A DNA stretch of 64,000 bases, taken from NCBI RefSeq assembly GCF_036625275.1, contig NZ_JAZKUD010000009.1:1-64000 (forward strand), read 5' to 3'. A program made the position numbers and the translations under genes. The notes under the pieces were generated by a model. It had not been told where the DNA came from. It was given only the letters and a program-made list of their open reading frames with translations, and made no database searches. Shown piece by piece: positions 15,640 through 24,981 of this stretch; position 1 is the first letter of the stretch; the number at the start of each line of letters is the position of its first letter. This stretch comes from Accumulibacter sp036625275 (lineage in GTDB: Bacteria; Pseudomonadota; Gammaproteobacteria; Burkholderiales; Rhodocyclaceae).

Positions 15640-16559
15640 CGGGCGCTCTGCCTGGCGAGCAAGGCGCGCGCCACTTTCGACGCCGGTTCGCGGCCCAGGA
15701 AGTGTGCGATGAACCGGCTGGCGACCAGCAACTTGTCCCTATCGACGCCGCATTCAATGCCCAGGCCCTGCAGCAAATAGACGACGTCCTCGCTGGCCAC
15801 GTTGCCACTGGCACCGGCGGCATACGGACAGCCACCGAGTCCGGCGATCGAGCTGTCAAACACCGCCATGCCGAGTTCGAGCGAGGCGTAGATGTTGGCA
15901 ATGGCCATCCCGTAGGTGTCATGGTAATGTCCCGCCAGTTTTTCGATCGGCACCACTGCCGCGCAGGCCTCGATCATTCGCTGAATCGATGCCGGGGTGC
16001 CGGCACCGATGGTATCGCCGAGGGAAACTTCGTAGCAACCCATTTCGAGCAGTTGCCCGGCGACCCACGCACTTTTCACCGGATCGATGGCACCTTCGTA
16101 GGGACAGGCGACGACGCACGAGACATAGCCGCGCACCTTGACTTCGAGTGCGCTGGCGGCATCGACGACGGCAGCGAAGCGCTTCAGGCTCTCGGCGATG
16201 CTGCAGTTGATATTCTTCTGCGAAAAGGTCTCCGAGGCCGCAGCGAAAATCGCGACTTCCTGCGCGCCGGCTTCGATGGCGGCGTCGAAACCCTTGAGAT
16301 TGGGGGTCAACACCGGGTACGAGGGCTGCGGCCGGCGTTGCGGGCTGGCCAGCAGCGCGCGCAGCACCTCGGCGTTGTCGGCCATCTGCGGCACCCACTG
16401 CGGCGAGACGAAGGAGGTGGCCTCGATGGCCAACAGTCCGGCATCGGCAAGACGTTCGATCAGCTCGACCTTGATCGCCGTCGGAACGATCGCTGGCTCG
16501 TTCTGCAAGCCGTCGCGTGGCCCGACCTCGACCAGTTTCACGCGCGCTGGCAGGGTCAT
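15636..16559 (-). CDS. liuE: hydroxymethylglutaryl-CoA lyase
   Basis: Cleaves 3-hydroxy-3-methylglutaryl-CoA to acetoacetate and acetyl-CoA, the last step of leucine degradation. The 307-residue TIM-barrel protein has the DRE-type N-terminus VGPRDGLQNE, EATSFVSPQWVPQMAD, the metal-ligand segment HYHDTYGMA, and the catalytic-loop motif GLGGCPYA, with the active cysteine following the glycines. It overlaps the biotin carboxylase subunit gene by 4 bases (ATGA) and the DUF1289 gene likewise. Family and pathway are clear. Confidence 0.93.
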   Translation of the reverse strand: MTLPARVKLVEVGPRDGLQNEPAIVPTAIKVELIERLADAGLLAIEATSFVSPQWVPQMADNAEVLRALLASPQRRPQPSYPVLTPNLKGFDAAIEAGAQEVAIFAAASETFSQKNINCSIAESLKRFAAVVDAASALEVKVRGYVSCVVACPYEGAIDPVKSAWVAGQLLEMGCYEVSLGDTIGAGTPASIQRMIEACAAVVPIEKLAGHYHDTYGMAIANIYASLELGMAVFDSSIAGLGGCPYAAGASGNVASEDVVYLLQGLGIECGVDRDKLLVASRFIAHFLGREPASKVARALLARQSAR

Positions 16560-18586
16560 GGCTCGACCTCGAAATCGACCAGTTCGGCTGCATCGGCGAC
16601 CTGGTCACCGGCAGCGTAGTGGAAAGCCTTGACGCGACCGTTCTTCGGTGCGGTAATCGTGTGTTCCATTTTCATCGCCTCGAGAATCAGGAGCGGCGCG
16701 CCCTTGTCCACCCGCTGTCCGACCGCGGCCAGCAAAGCGATGACCTTGCCCGGCATCGGTGCGGTCAGACCTCCGCCCTGCGCTCCGCCCGCTGCGACGA
16801 GGTGCAGCGGATCGTCGCGCAGGATGACGTAATTGGTGCCATTGAGAAAAACGTGGCGTTCCTGCTTTTCGGTCACCGCGACGACACTCGCCACCAAACG
16901 GCGATCGTCGAGTTCGACCGCCAGTTGCCCGGCGAACTGGCCGCTTTCGAGGACGCGGCCACGCGCGAGGACCGACTCGTTGCCGAGCGTCAGGCGCCAG
17001 CCATCGGCTGCGTAGGCGACGAGGACCTCGTGCCGGGTATCCCCGCTGCGATAGCTCAGCGTGCGTCGCGGCTGGATGTTCAGACGCCAACCGTCGTGCA
17101 GGCTCCACGGCGACCAGGGATCACCCGAGTGGCTGGCCCTGGCGAGCGCTGCCGCGTATTCGCGCAGCAAACCGGCGACCGCGGCAACGAAGAAAACGCT
17201 GCTCGGAGGATCGCTTTGCGCCGGAAAAAGAAAGTCGCGGCTGCGCTCGATCAGGGCGGTATCGAGATCGGCGTTGGCAAAAGCCGGGCAGGCCACCAGC
17301 CGTGACAGGAAGTCGATGTTGGTACTGACCCCGACGATGCGGTAATCGGCCAGCGCCTGCCGCATGCGCCCGAGCGCGGCATGCCGGTCGACATCCCAGA
17401 CGATCAGCTTGGCGATCATCGGGTCGTAGTAAGGCGTGATCTCGTCGCCCTGTTCGATGCCGGTATCGACGCGAACGTTGAGGCTCTCGGCCGGCCGCGC
17501 CAGATGCAGCAGGCGCCCCGTCGAGGGCAGGAATTGCTGGTCAGGATTCTCGGCGTAGATGCGCGCTTCCAGCGCGTGTCCGCGAATGTCGAGCTGTTCC
17601 TGACGCAGCGGCAGGGGTTCGCCACTGGCGACGCGCAACTGCCACTCGACGAGGTCCTGTCCGGTGATCATCTCGGTCACCGGATGTTCGACCTGCAGGC
17701 GGGTGTTCATCTCCATGAAATAGAAGCTGCCGTCCTGCGCGAAAGTCTCACTGGCAATGAATTCGACGGTACCGGCGCCGACGTAGCCAACCGCGCGGGC
17801 AGCGTCAACCGCTGCCTGGCCCATGGCGGCGCGGCACGCCGGCGTCATTCCAGGTGCCGGCGCCTCTTCGAGGACTTTCTGGTGGCGGCGCTGCACCGAG
17901 CAGTCACGTTCGAAGAGATGCACGCAATTGCCCAGCGTATCGGCAAAGATCTGGATCTCGATGTGCCGTGACCGGCGCAGGTATTTCTCGATCAGCACCT
18001 GGCCGGAGGCGAATGACGAGATCGCTTCGCGCCGGCACGAGGCCAGCGCGGCGGCAAAATCGTCGCTCTTCTCGACCAGACGCATGCCCTTGCCGCCACC
18101 GCCGGCGGCCGCCTTGATCAGCACCGGGTAGCCAATGGCGTCGGCCTGCATGTGCAGGAAAGCAGGGTCCTGCTCGTCACCGTGGTAGCCTGGCGTCAGG
18201 GGAACACCGGCTGCGGCCATCAGTGTCTTGGCCGCAGACTTCGAACCCATGGCGCGAATCGCCGCCGCCGGCGGGCCGATAAAAACGATCCCGGCAGCCG
18301 CACAGGCGTCGGCGAAGCGGTCATTCTCGGAGAGAAAGCCATAGCCCGGATGCACCGCCTGAGCGCCGGTACGCCTGACCGCATCGAGCAGCCGCTCGGC
18401 GACCAGATAGGAATCGCGGGCTGCAGGCGGACCGATGCACACCGCCTCGTCGGCGAGGCGAACATGGCGGGCGTTGGCATCGGCTTCGGAGAAAACGGCG
18501 ACGGTGCGCACCCCCATGCGGCGGGCGGTGCGGATCACGCGGCAGGCAATCTCGCCGCGATTGGCCATCAGAATCTTGGTAAACAT
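16556..18586 (-). CDS. liuD: methylcrotonyl-CoA carboxylase, biotin-containing alpha subunit
   Basis: A 676-residue acyl-CoA carboxylase alpha chain: an ATP-grasp biotin carboxylase in the N-terminal two thirds (MFTKILMANRGEIACRV at the start, AAAGGGGKGM, MNTRLQVEHPVTE), a linker, and a biotin carboxyl carrier domain whose EAMKMEH holds the biotinyl lysine near the C-terminus. Together with the beta subunit gene in the same operon it carboxylates 3-methylcrotonyl-CoA. I placed the start at ATG 18586, where family members begin, and not at 18616. It overlaps liuE by 4 bases. Confidence 0.92.
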   Translation of the reverse strand: MFTKILMANRGEIACRVIRTARRMGVRTVAVFSEADANARHVRLADEAVCIGPPAARDSYLVAERLLDAVRRTGAQAVHPGYGFLSENDRFADACAAAGIVFIGPPAAAIRAMGSKSAAKTLMAAAGVPLTPGYHGDEQDPAFLHMQADAIGYPVLIKAAAGGGGKGMRLVEKSDDFAAALASCRREAISSFASGQVLIEKYLRRSRHIEIQIFADTLGNCVHLFERDCSVQRRHQKVLEEAPAPGMTPACRAAMGQAAVDAARAVGYVGAGTVEFIASETFAQDGSFYFMEMNTRLQVEHPVTEMITGQDLVEWQLRVASGEPLPLRQEQLDIRGHALEARIYAENPDQQFLPSTGRLLHLARPAESLNVRVDTGIEQGDEITPYYDPMIAKLIVWDVDRHAALGRMRQALADYRIVGVSTNIDFLSRLVACPAFANADLDTALIERSRDFLFPAQSDPPSSVFFVAAVAGLLREYAAALARASHSGDPWSPWSLHDGWRLNIQPRRTLSYRSGDTRHEVLVAYAADGWRLTLGNESVLARGRVLESGQFAGQLAVELDDRRLVASVVAVTEKQERHVFLNGTNYVILRDDPLHLVAAGGAQGGGLTAPMPGKVIALLAAVGQRVDKGAPLLILEAMKMEHTITAPKNGRVKAFHYAAGDQVADAAELVDFEVEP

Positions 18587-18643
18587 TGCGCAAAACCTTT
18601 CGCCAGACAGCAACATGCAAACCGCTTACAGGTGATTGCCATT

Positions 18644-19438
18644 TCAGTCGGCGACCCAGTTCGGCTGCCGCTTTTCGAGAAACGCCGCCAGACCCTCCCG
18701 GCCTTCGGGGCTGGCACGAACGCGCGTAATCCGCTGCGCCGTCTCGTCGATGGTCTCGGCATCGATCGGCTGGCCAGCAACGATGCGAATCAGCGCCTTG
18801 CATTCGGCCTGGGCGTGCGGACCGTTGGCGAGCAGACTGTCGAGGATCTCGGCGATCGCCTCGTCGAGTTGCTCCTCACCGGGAACGAGTTCGTGCAACA
18901 GGCCGATCCGGTAGGCCTCGGCGGCCGAGAAACGCTCGGCCGTCAGCATGTAGCGGCGGCTGTAGCGCTCGCCGATCGCCGCCAGCACGTAAGGGCTGAT
19001 CACTGCCGGCACGATTCCCAGCTTCACTTCACTGAGCGCAAACACCGCATCGTAGGTCCCGATGGCAATGTCGCAGGCGGCGATCAGTCCGACGCCGCCG
19101 CCGTAAGCCGGTCCCTGCACACGCGCCAGCGTCGGTTTCGAGAGTTCATTGAGCGTCGACAACAACTCGGCCAGCCTTTTCGCGTCGAGCAGGTTTTCTT
19201 CGGGAGTGCAGCCGGCGACACGCTTCATCCAGTTCAGGTCGGCACCGGCGCAGAAGCTTTTTCCGGTGGACGACAGCACGACGGCGCGAACGCGCGCATC
19301 CGCCTCGAGTTCGCGCAGGCCTTCGGTAATCTCGGCGATCAGTTGCTCGTCGAATGCGTTGTGCCGCTGCGCCCTGTTCAGCGTCAGGATGCCGACGTTG
19401 CCGTCGATTTCGGTGAGAATCGATTGATACTCGCTCAT
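18644..19438 (-). CDS. liuC: methylglutaconyl-CoA hydratase (enoyl-CoA hydratase family)
   Basis: A crotonase-fold protein of 264 residues that would hydrate 3-methylglutaconyl-CoA to HMG-CoA. Signatures include LNRAQRHNAFD near the N-terminus, the oxyanion-hole region SFCAGADLNWMKR, GPAYGGGVGLIAACD, and the LGIVPAVISPYV segment typical of LiuC proteins. Two adjacent ATGs are possible (19441 and 19438); the second has better spacing from the AGGGAG site. It lies between the two carboxylase genes, which supports the specific assignment over a generic enoyl-CoA hydratase. Confidence 0.88.
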   Translation of the reverse strand: MSEYQSILTEIDGNVGILTLNRAQRHNAFDEQLIAEITEGLRELEADARVRAVVLSSTGKSFCAGADLNWMKRVAGCTPEENLLDAKRLAELLSTLNELSKPTLARVQGPAYGGGVGLIAACDIAIGTYDAVFALSEVKLGIVPAVISPYVLAAIGERYSRRYMLTAERFSAAEAYRIGLLHELVPGEEQLDEAIAEILDSLLANGPHAQAECKALIRIVAGQPIDAETIDETAQRITRVRASPEGREGLAAFLEKRQPNWVAD

Positions 19439-19448
19439 CATGGCTCCC

Positions 19449-21068
19449 TCACATGCGGAAAATGCCGAACCGGGTCGTTTCGGCGTCGGCATTCAATGCC
19501 GCCGACAGACCGAGTCCGATCACCCGGCGGGTATCGGCCGGGTCAATCACGCCGTCGTCCCAGAGGCGGGCGCTGGCGTAGTAGGGATGGCCCTGCAATT
19601 CGTACTGTGCGCGGATCGGCGCCATGAAGGCCGCTTCTTCGTCGGCGCTCCAGGCCTTGCCGGCGGCCTCCAGGCCGTCACGCCTGACGGTTGCCAGCAC
19701 CTGCGCCGCCTGCTCGCCGCCCATCACCGAGATGCGTGCATTGGGCCACATCCACAGAAAACGTGGCGAGTACGCCCGACCGCACATGCCGTAGTTGCCG
19801 GCGCCGAAGGAACCGCCGATGACCACCGTGAACTTTGGCACCCGCGCGCAGGCGACGGCGGTCACCATCTTGGCGCCATCGCGGGCGATGCCGCCGTTTT
19901 CGTATTTGCGACCGACCATGAAACCGGTGATGTTCTGCAGAAAGAGCAGCGGGATGCCGCGCTGCGCACAGAGTTCAATGAAATGCGCGGCTTTCAGCGA
20001 AGATTCCGAGAACAGGATGCCGTTGTTGGCGACGATACCGATCGGATAGCCCCAGAGACGGGCGAAACCGCAGACGATCGTCGTCCCGTAGCGCGCCTTG
20101 AATTCGTCGAAATCGGAGCCGTCGACGAGGCGGGCGATGATCTCGCGAACGTCGAAGGGTTTCCTGGCGTCGGTCGGGATCACGCCATACAGTTCGTCGG
20201 CCGCATAGATCGGTTCGCGCGGTTCGGCGAGGCTCAGCGGCGGACGCTTGCGCCAGTTGAGGTGGCCGACGATGCTGCGGGCAATCGCCAGCGCATGTGC
20301 GTCATTCTCCGCGTAGTGATCGACGACGCCGGAAATCCGGGTATGCACATCGGCGCCGCCGAGTTCTTCGGCAGTCACCACCTCGCCGGTCGCCGCCTTG
20401 ACCAGGGGTGGCCCGCCGAGGAAGATCGTTCCCTGCTCCTTGACGATGATCGACTCGTCGGACATCGCCGGCACGTAGGCCCCGCCAGCGGTGCACGAAC
20501 CCATCACGACGGCGATCTGCGGGATGCCGGCCGCCGAGAGGTTGGCCTGATTGTAGAAGATGCGGCCGAAATGCTCCTTGTCGGGAAAGACCTCGTCCTG
20601 CATCGGCAGGAAAGCGCCGCCCGAATCGACCAGATAGAGGCACGGCAGACGGTTCTCGGCGGCGATCTCCTGCGCGCGCAGATGTTTCTTGACCGTCAGC
20701 GGGTAATAGGTGCCGCCCTTCACCGTCGCATCGTTGGCGACGATCATGCATTCGACCCCATTGACGCGGCCGATGCCGGTAATTAGTGAAGCCGCCGGCA
20801 CCTCGAAAGGATGGGCCTCGCCATACATGCCGTAGGCTGCCAACTGTGACAGTTCCAGGAAAGCCGAACCGGGATCGATCAGCGCATCGACCCGCTCGCG
20901 CGGCAGCAGCTTGCCGCGCGCAAGGTGCTTCTGGCGCGCCGCTTCCGGGCCGCCGAGGGCAATCCGGTCAACCGTGGTGCGCAGGTCAACGACGACGCTG
21001 CGCATCGCTTCGACGTTGGCCCTGAAATCGTCGCTGCGAGGGTCGAGTCGGGTTTGCAGGATGGGCAT
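19449..21068 (-). CDS. liuB: methylcrotonyl-CoA carboxylase, carboxyltransferase beta subunit
   Basis: A 539-residue carboxyltransferase that moves CO2 from biotin to 3-methylcrotonyl-CoA. Visible landmarks are ARGKLLPRERVDALIDPG, CLYLVDSGGAFLP, MGSCTAGGAYVPAMSDE, and the second half QNITGFMVGRKYE and FGAGNYGMCGRAY, which is typical of MCC and related beta chains. It is now the first intact gene of the operon. An isovaleryl-CoA dehydrogenase (liuA), which usually precedes it, is absent; instead a truncated isomerase gene overlaps its start (ATGA). Confidence 0.92.
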   Translation of the reverse strand: MPILQTRLDPRSDDFRANVEAMRSVVVDLRTTVDRIALGGPEAARQKHLARGKLLPRERVDALIDPGSAFLELSQLAAYGMYGEAHPFEVPAASLITGIGRVNGVECMIVANDATVKGGTYYPLTVKKHLRAQEIAAENRLPCLYLVDSGGAFLPMQDEVFPDKEHFGRIFYNQANLSAAGIPQIAVVMGSCTAGGAYVPAMSDESIIVKEQGTIFLGGPPLVKAATGEVVTAEELGGADVHTRISGVVDHYAENDAHALAIARSIVGHLNWRKRPPLSLAEPREPIYAADELYGVIPTDARKPFDVREIIARLVDGSDFDEFKARYGTTIVCGFARLWGYPIGIVANNGILFSESSLKAAHFIELCAQRGIPLLFLQNITGFMVGRKYENGGIARDGAKMVTAVACARVPKFTVVIGGSFGAGNYGMCGRAYSPRFLWMWPNARISVMGGEQAAQVLATVRRDGLEAAGKAWSADEEAAFMAPIRAQYELQGHPYYASARLWDDGVIDPADTRRVIGLGLSAALNADAETTRFGIFRM

Positions 21069-21265
21069 CAGAAATCTCCGCTGCTCAGCCCGCGCCCGAT
21101 CCGTGGCAGGCGGTCGCCCCCGGAAAACGGTTCACCGCCGAGCAGGCAAAATGGTCGCCATTTGACCTTGCAAGCGTCGCGATCGGCAAGCGGTTCGATC
21201 TGCTCCGGGCCCAGGTAGCCATAGAGCGATGTCAAGTCGAAATGGAACTCGATGTACTGCGGCAT
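21068..21265 (-). pseudogene. 2-hydroxychromene-2-carboxylate isomerase/DsbA-like fragment
   Basis: The first 45 or so residues (MPQYIEFHFDLTSLYGYLGP, then KVKWRPFCLLGG) match the N-terminus of the HCCA isomerase family of glutathione-dependent thioredoxin-fold enzymes, usually about 200 residues long. After that the frame gives an unrelated short tail and stops at the liuB start, so roughly three quarters of the gene is deleted. A good GGAGAGTGC region precedes the ATG. The deleted IS3-type element only 45 bases upstream is a likely agent of rearrangement. Confidence 0.6.
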
Positions 21266-21310
21266 GCTGCACTCTCCTTCTGCCGGTGAATTTCCGTGAT
21301 CCCGTCCCTG

Positions 21311-22171
21311 TGAGGTTCCCTCGGTTTTTCGTCTGCCCAAGGGTGGGGCTTCATGCTACCAGTTTTTCCTGATGCTGCTGCCTTATCCAGTGTTCCAGAC
21401 AGGGCAATCGCTTACGCAGACCTCATCCAGTTCGTGTGCGTCGGTCCGGAGAAAGCCAAGGTGAGCTTCCCCCGAAATTTCGTCTGCCCAGGGTGACCTA
21501 AAATTGATGTCATTTTTGGAAGGCAGGAAATGAAGAGACCGAAGCAGGTCACGACGGACTCGAAGCCTGGCTTGCCGGTGGCGGACAACCTGCTGGCCAG
21601 AAACTTCACGCCGACGGCACCCAATCCGGTCTGGACGTCGGACATCACCGACCTCTGGACAGACGAGGGTTGGCTGTACCTGGCCGTCGTACTCGACCGG
21701 TTCAATCGTGAAGTCGTTGGCAGGTCGCTCAAGCCGCGCATGACAGCAGACCGGGTGACCGATGCGCTGACCATGGCGGGGTTCAGGAAGCGTCCGGTGC
21801 CGGGGCTGCTGCACCCCTCCGACCGGGGAAGCCAGTATGCCAGCCATGCCTTTCAGGACAAGCTCAAGGCGTACGGCATGATCTGCCCGATGAGCCGGAA
21901 AGGAAATTGCTGGGACCATGCGCCGACGGAGAGCGGGTTCAACCGCTTCAAGAACGAGCGGCTGCAGGGTGTTCACGACGCGACGCCTGCCGAGATCAAG
22001 GTTGCCGCCTTTGAATACATCGAGGTTTTTGACAACCGGAAGCGCCAGCATTCGACCCTCGGCTACCAGTCGCCCGTTCAGTTCCTGGAGAACTGGATCA
22101 GCGAGCAGCGTCAGGAAAAGGGGGTAGCATGAAATCCGTCCTTTGGCAGACGAAAAACCGAGGGAACCTCA
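21311..22171. mobile_element. deleted IS3-family element with intact terminal inverted repeats
   Basis: The ends are near-perfect inverted repeats of about 30 bases: TGAGGTTCCCTCGGTTTTTC then GTCTGCCCAA at 21311-21340, and the complement at 22142-22171 with 28 of 30 matches. At 861 bases it is shorter than a normal IS3 element (1.2-1.5 kb); orfA and the start of orfB are missing. Another partial copy of the end motif (TTTCGTCTGCCCAGGGTG) lies at 21478-21495, just before orfB, which may mark the deletion junction. No target-site duplication is evident. The right end abuts an X-module repeat. Confidence 0.8.
21530..22132 (+). pseudogene. IS3-family transposase OrfB, N-terminally truncated
   Basis: A 200-residue integrase-core protein. 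The DDE residues are present: D in VWTSDITDLWT, D in HPSDRGSQYAS, and E in WDHAPTESGF. The C-terminal IEVFDNRKRQHSTLGYQSP is typical of IS3 OrfB. Full OrfB is about 280 residues, and the N-terminal helix-turn-helix part is missing; the frame starts within the segment just before the core. No orfA or frameshift signal remains, so it is not expected to move by itself, though the ends could be mobilised in trans. Confidence 0.8.
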
Positions 22172-22198
22172 GTCGCATACGCGACTTTCACATTAAAT
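22172..22198. repeat. X module fragment abutting the IS right end
   Basis: GTCGCATACGCGACTTTCAC followed by ATTAAAT is the reverse orientation of module X, cut after its palindromic core exactly where the IS3-type inverted repeat ends. Confidence 0.7.
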
Positions 22199-22259
22199 AT
22201 GTCAGAGAGGCAAGGAAGTTGCTATCCTTGGTATTCTTACCGGCAATAGGGGAATACTG

Positions 22260-23669
22260 ATGGCAATGAACGACGATATCCAGACAGGCGAAGCGGAAGA
22301 ACGGCCGCACGCTCGCCCGCCACGGGCGGAACTGTATGCCCAGGGGAAGAAACTGCGTGTCAGTTGCCCGCGTACTTCACACGCCGCATGGAAACCGCAA
22401 GCCGACCGGCCCGAACCGATCGAATTACTGGAAAAGGCAGATCAAGGACGAGTTCCGCGACTTCTGCCGCTTCGTCACGGGCGCATGCTGCAGAGCCCGT
22501 TTGTCTTCTTCCGCGGTGCGGCATTGCACATGGCGACGGACCTTGCCCACACACCGACGACGGGCATCTATGTGCAGGCCTGTGGCGACTGCCACTTGTC
22601 GAATTTTGGCGGCTTTGCGACGCCGGAACGGCGCCTGATCTTCGACATCAACGACCTCGACGAGACGCTGCCCGCGCCCTGGGAGTGGGATGTCAAGCGC
22701 TTGGCCACCAGCTTCGTCCTCGCCGCCCGCGACAATGGCTTTCGCAAGCGCGACGCGCGCAAGGCGGCGCTTACCGTGGTCCGCTCGTACCGTGATCGGA
22801 TGGTCGAGTTCAGCAGGATGCGCGTGCTCGACGTCCTCTATGCGAGCATCGATGTGGACTGGATCCTCAAACAAATGAAGAACAAGCAGACGCGCAAGGG
22901 AATAGCACAGCGCGTGGCGAAAGCGCGCACGCGTAGCGTGGCCGAGTTCGATTTTCCTGAGATGGTGAGCAGCGAAGGCGGCAAGATCCGGATCAAGGAC
23001 AACCCGCCGCTGATCTACCACATTCCTAACGAGGATCCCGATGAGGTCATGGCACATGTGCGCAAAGCATTCGGTGCTTATCTCAAGACCGTTCCCAAGC
23101 ACGTGCGGCATATCCTCGACCAGTTCAATCTGGTCGATATCGCGGTCAAGGTCGTCGGCGTCGGCAGTGTCGGCACCGCCTGCGCCGTGCTGCTGTTGAT
23201 GGCGGAAGAGCGGGATCCCATCTTCCTACAGGTCAAGGAGGCGCGCGCCTCGGTCCTCGAGCCGTTTGCCGGCCCGAGCGAGCACGCCAACCATGGCGAA
23301 CGTGTCGTCGTCGGTGCCCGGATCATGCAGGCAGCGAGCGACATGTTTCTCGGCTGGACGACCGCTCGCGGGGACCGGCACTTCTACATCCGCCAGCTCA
23401 AGGACATGAAGGTCAAGGTTCCCATCGAACTGCTCGCGCCGACCGACCTGTTGCAATACGCGGCCCTCTGTGCCCGTGCCCTGGCACGGGCACACGCCTG
23501 CACCGGCGAGGCGGCGAGAATCGCCGGCTACATCGGCACGGGCGACGTCTTCCCACGCGCATTGACCCATTTCGCAATGGCCTACGCGGATCAGAGCGAA
23601 CGCGACCACAGGACACTCAGGGAGGCAGCTCTCGCGGGACGTCTGGAAGTTTTCGTCGAAGAAGCGTGA
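22260..23669 (+). CDS. DUF2252 family protein
   Basis: A 469-residue protein of the DUF2252 family, which has a remote kinase/aminoglycoside-phosphotransferase-like fold but no established reaction. Family motifs present are FFRGAALHMA, GDCHLSNFG at residues 109-117, FDINDLDETLPAPWEWD, and FYIRQLKDMK toward the C-terminus. The ATG at 22260 has an AGGGG sequence upstream. It is apparently a single gene, flanked by the IS3 remnant and by the glutamate-receptor-like gene. No substrate can be proposed from the sequence. Confidence 0.82.
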   Translation: MAMNDDIQTGEAEERPHARPPRAELYAQGKKLRVSCPRTSHAAWKPQADRPEPIELLEKADQGRVPRLLPLRHGRMLQSPFVFFRGAALHMATDLAHTPTTGIYVQACGDCHLSNFGGFATPERRLIFDINDLDETLPAPWEWDVKRLATSFVLAARDNGFRKRDARKAALTVVRSYRDRMVEFSRMRVLDVLYASIDVDWILKQMKNKQTRKGIAQRVAKARTRSVAEFDFPEMVSSEGGKIRIKDNPPLIYHIPNEDPDEVMAHVRKAFGAYLKTVPKHVRHILDQFNLVDIAVKVVGVGSVGTACAVLLLMAEERDPIFLQVKEARASVLEPFAGPSEHANHGERVVVGARIMQAASDMFLGWTTARGDRHFYIRQLKDMKVKVPIELLAPTDLLQYAALCARALARAHACTGEAARIAGYIGTGDVFPRALTHFAMAYADQSERDHRTLREAALAGRLEVFVEEA

Positions 23670-23868
23670 TGCGTCGACGCCGGGTACGCGATGGGTGGCA
23701 TTTCAACGGCGAGCCAGCTCATTCCGACCCTTCATGGCGCACTGGCGCCCGGTGCCTGGAGTCTCTTCAGGATCTCCATTTTCTTGAGTCGGGTTTTGCG
23801 ACTCCACGTTCAGCGGGCGTGGCCGGAGTTCTACGCTCTCCGGCAAGATCTGCGCCTCCCGTCTTGCG
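23670..23868. other. intergenic spacer, nothing recognised
   Basis: About 200 bases between the DUF2252 gene and the channel gene. I see no promoter consensus, hairpin or repeat-family module in it. Confidence 0.3.
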
Positions 23869-24981
23869 GTGACATCGGGAGGCGGGTGTCTCGCTCGGAT
23901 AAGGCTTAGGCGCCTGGTCGCCTGGTTGTCGCTGACGATGCTGTTGTGTTGCTCGGCCTTGGCGCAGGGCGGGAATCCGCCACTGCGAGTGGCTACCTTC
24001 ATTCTGCCGCCCTTTGTCATGGAGCATGACGCGGAGCTTACCGGCTTCAGCATCGAACTCTGGAAGGAGATCACGGCGCGCCTGGGTGTGCAGACGGATT
24101 ATCAGATGACGCCCGACGTGAAGGCCGTGCTCGATTCTTTGCGCGCGGGACAGGCAGACATTGCAGTCTCCGGCCTGTTTTACACATCCGACCGCGACCG
24201 CGAGTTCGATTTTTCGTATCCGATCCTGAACACGGGCCTGCAGATCATGGTACGTGGTACCAGAGAGGCCGTGCCCTCCTCACCGCTGCAAAACATGCTG
24301 GACTTGTTGTTTTCGCAAACGACCCTTGCCTGGCTCGGTGTCGCCCTGCTGTTCGTCGTAACCGCCGGCCATGTGGTCTGGATCGTCGAGCGTCGCTACC
24401 AGGACGGGATGATTCCGACAGACCGCTACTTCCCCGGCATTTTATGTGCCATGTATTGGGCGGCTTCGACCCTCCTGACGCAGGCGGAACAAATGCCACG
24501 CCAGTGGCTCGCGCGAACGTTTTCCGTACTCTGGATGTTTGTCGGCATCAGTTTCGTCGCGCTCTATACCGCGCAACTGACTGCGACATTGACCGTGCAG
24601 CAAATCCGCGGCCCGATCAACGGACCGGAGGACTTGCCCGGAAAGCGCGTTGCCACGCTCTTGGGCGGTTCTGCAGTGGCCTATCTCAAGGAACAGAACG
24701 CGGTCGTGCAGGAGTTTCATGAAACCGCAGGGATGTATCAAGCCCTGCTGGACCGGAAGGTTGATGCTGTAGTTCTGGGCACCGCAGGCCAGCGTTATTA
24801 TGCGACTCACGAGGGAAAGGGCCTGGTGACGATGGTTGGCCCGGAGTTCAACAAGAATGATGTGGGTTTCGTGTTCCCGCAGGACAGCCGGTTGCGCAAG
24901 AAGGTCAACGGTACTTTGCTGATCCTGCGCGAGAATGGAACGTATCAGAGGATTTACGAAAAATGGTTTGGTACGAATTAA
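23869..24981 (+). CDS. ionotropic glutamate receptor-like ligand-gated channel
   Basis: A 370-residue protein with the full prokaryotic iGluR layout. It has a signal peptide (to about SALA-Q33) and ligand-binding half S1 (37-135, with SDRDREFDFS as in type-3 solute-binding domains). A first membrane helix (152-174), a pore region (190-212) and a second helix (214-243) follow, then ligand-binding half S2 (245-370, ending YQRIYEKWFG). The second helix ends in YTAQLTATLTV at 233-243, the counterpart of the SYTANLAAFLT gate of animal receptors. The pore reads MYWAASTLLTQAEQMPR and lacks the TVGYG potassium filter of GluR0. The start is GTG at 23869; a later ATG would remove part of the signal. 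The ligand is probably an amino acid, but this is not determinable here. Confidence 0.75.
   Translation: MTSGGGCLARIRLRRLVAWLSLTMLLCCSALAQGGNPPLRVATFILPPFVMEHDAELTGFSIELWKEITARLGVQTDYQMTPDVKAVLDSLRAGQADIAVSGLFYTSDRDREFDFSYPILNTGLQIMVRGTREAVPSSPLQNMLDLLFSQTTLAWLGVALLFVVTAGHVVWIVERRYQDGMIPTDRYFPGILCAMYWAASTLLTQAEQMPRQWLARTFSVLWMFVGISFVALYTAQLTATLTVQQIRGPINGPEDLPGKRVATLLGGSAVAYLKEQNAVVQEFHETAGMYQALLDRKVDAVVLGTAGQRYYATHEGKGLVTMVGPEFNKNDVGFVFPQDSRLRKKVNGTLLILRENGTYQRIYEKWFGTN

Noticed and set aside
18152..20786. Long plus-strand frames (491 and 448 codons) over the liu genes
   Set aside because: They lie antisense to liuD, liuC and liuB, whose motifs are unambiguous.
21353..21496. 47-codon frame inside the IS3 remnant
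   Set aside because: No similarity to an OrfA helix-turn-helix and no ribosome-binding site; likely chance in the deletion region.
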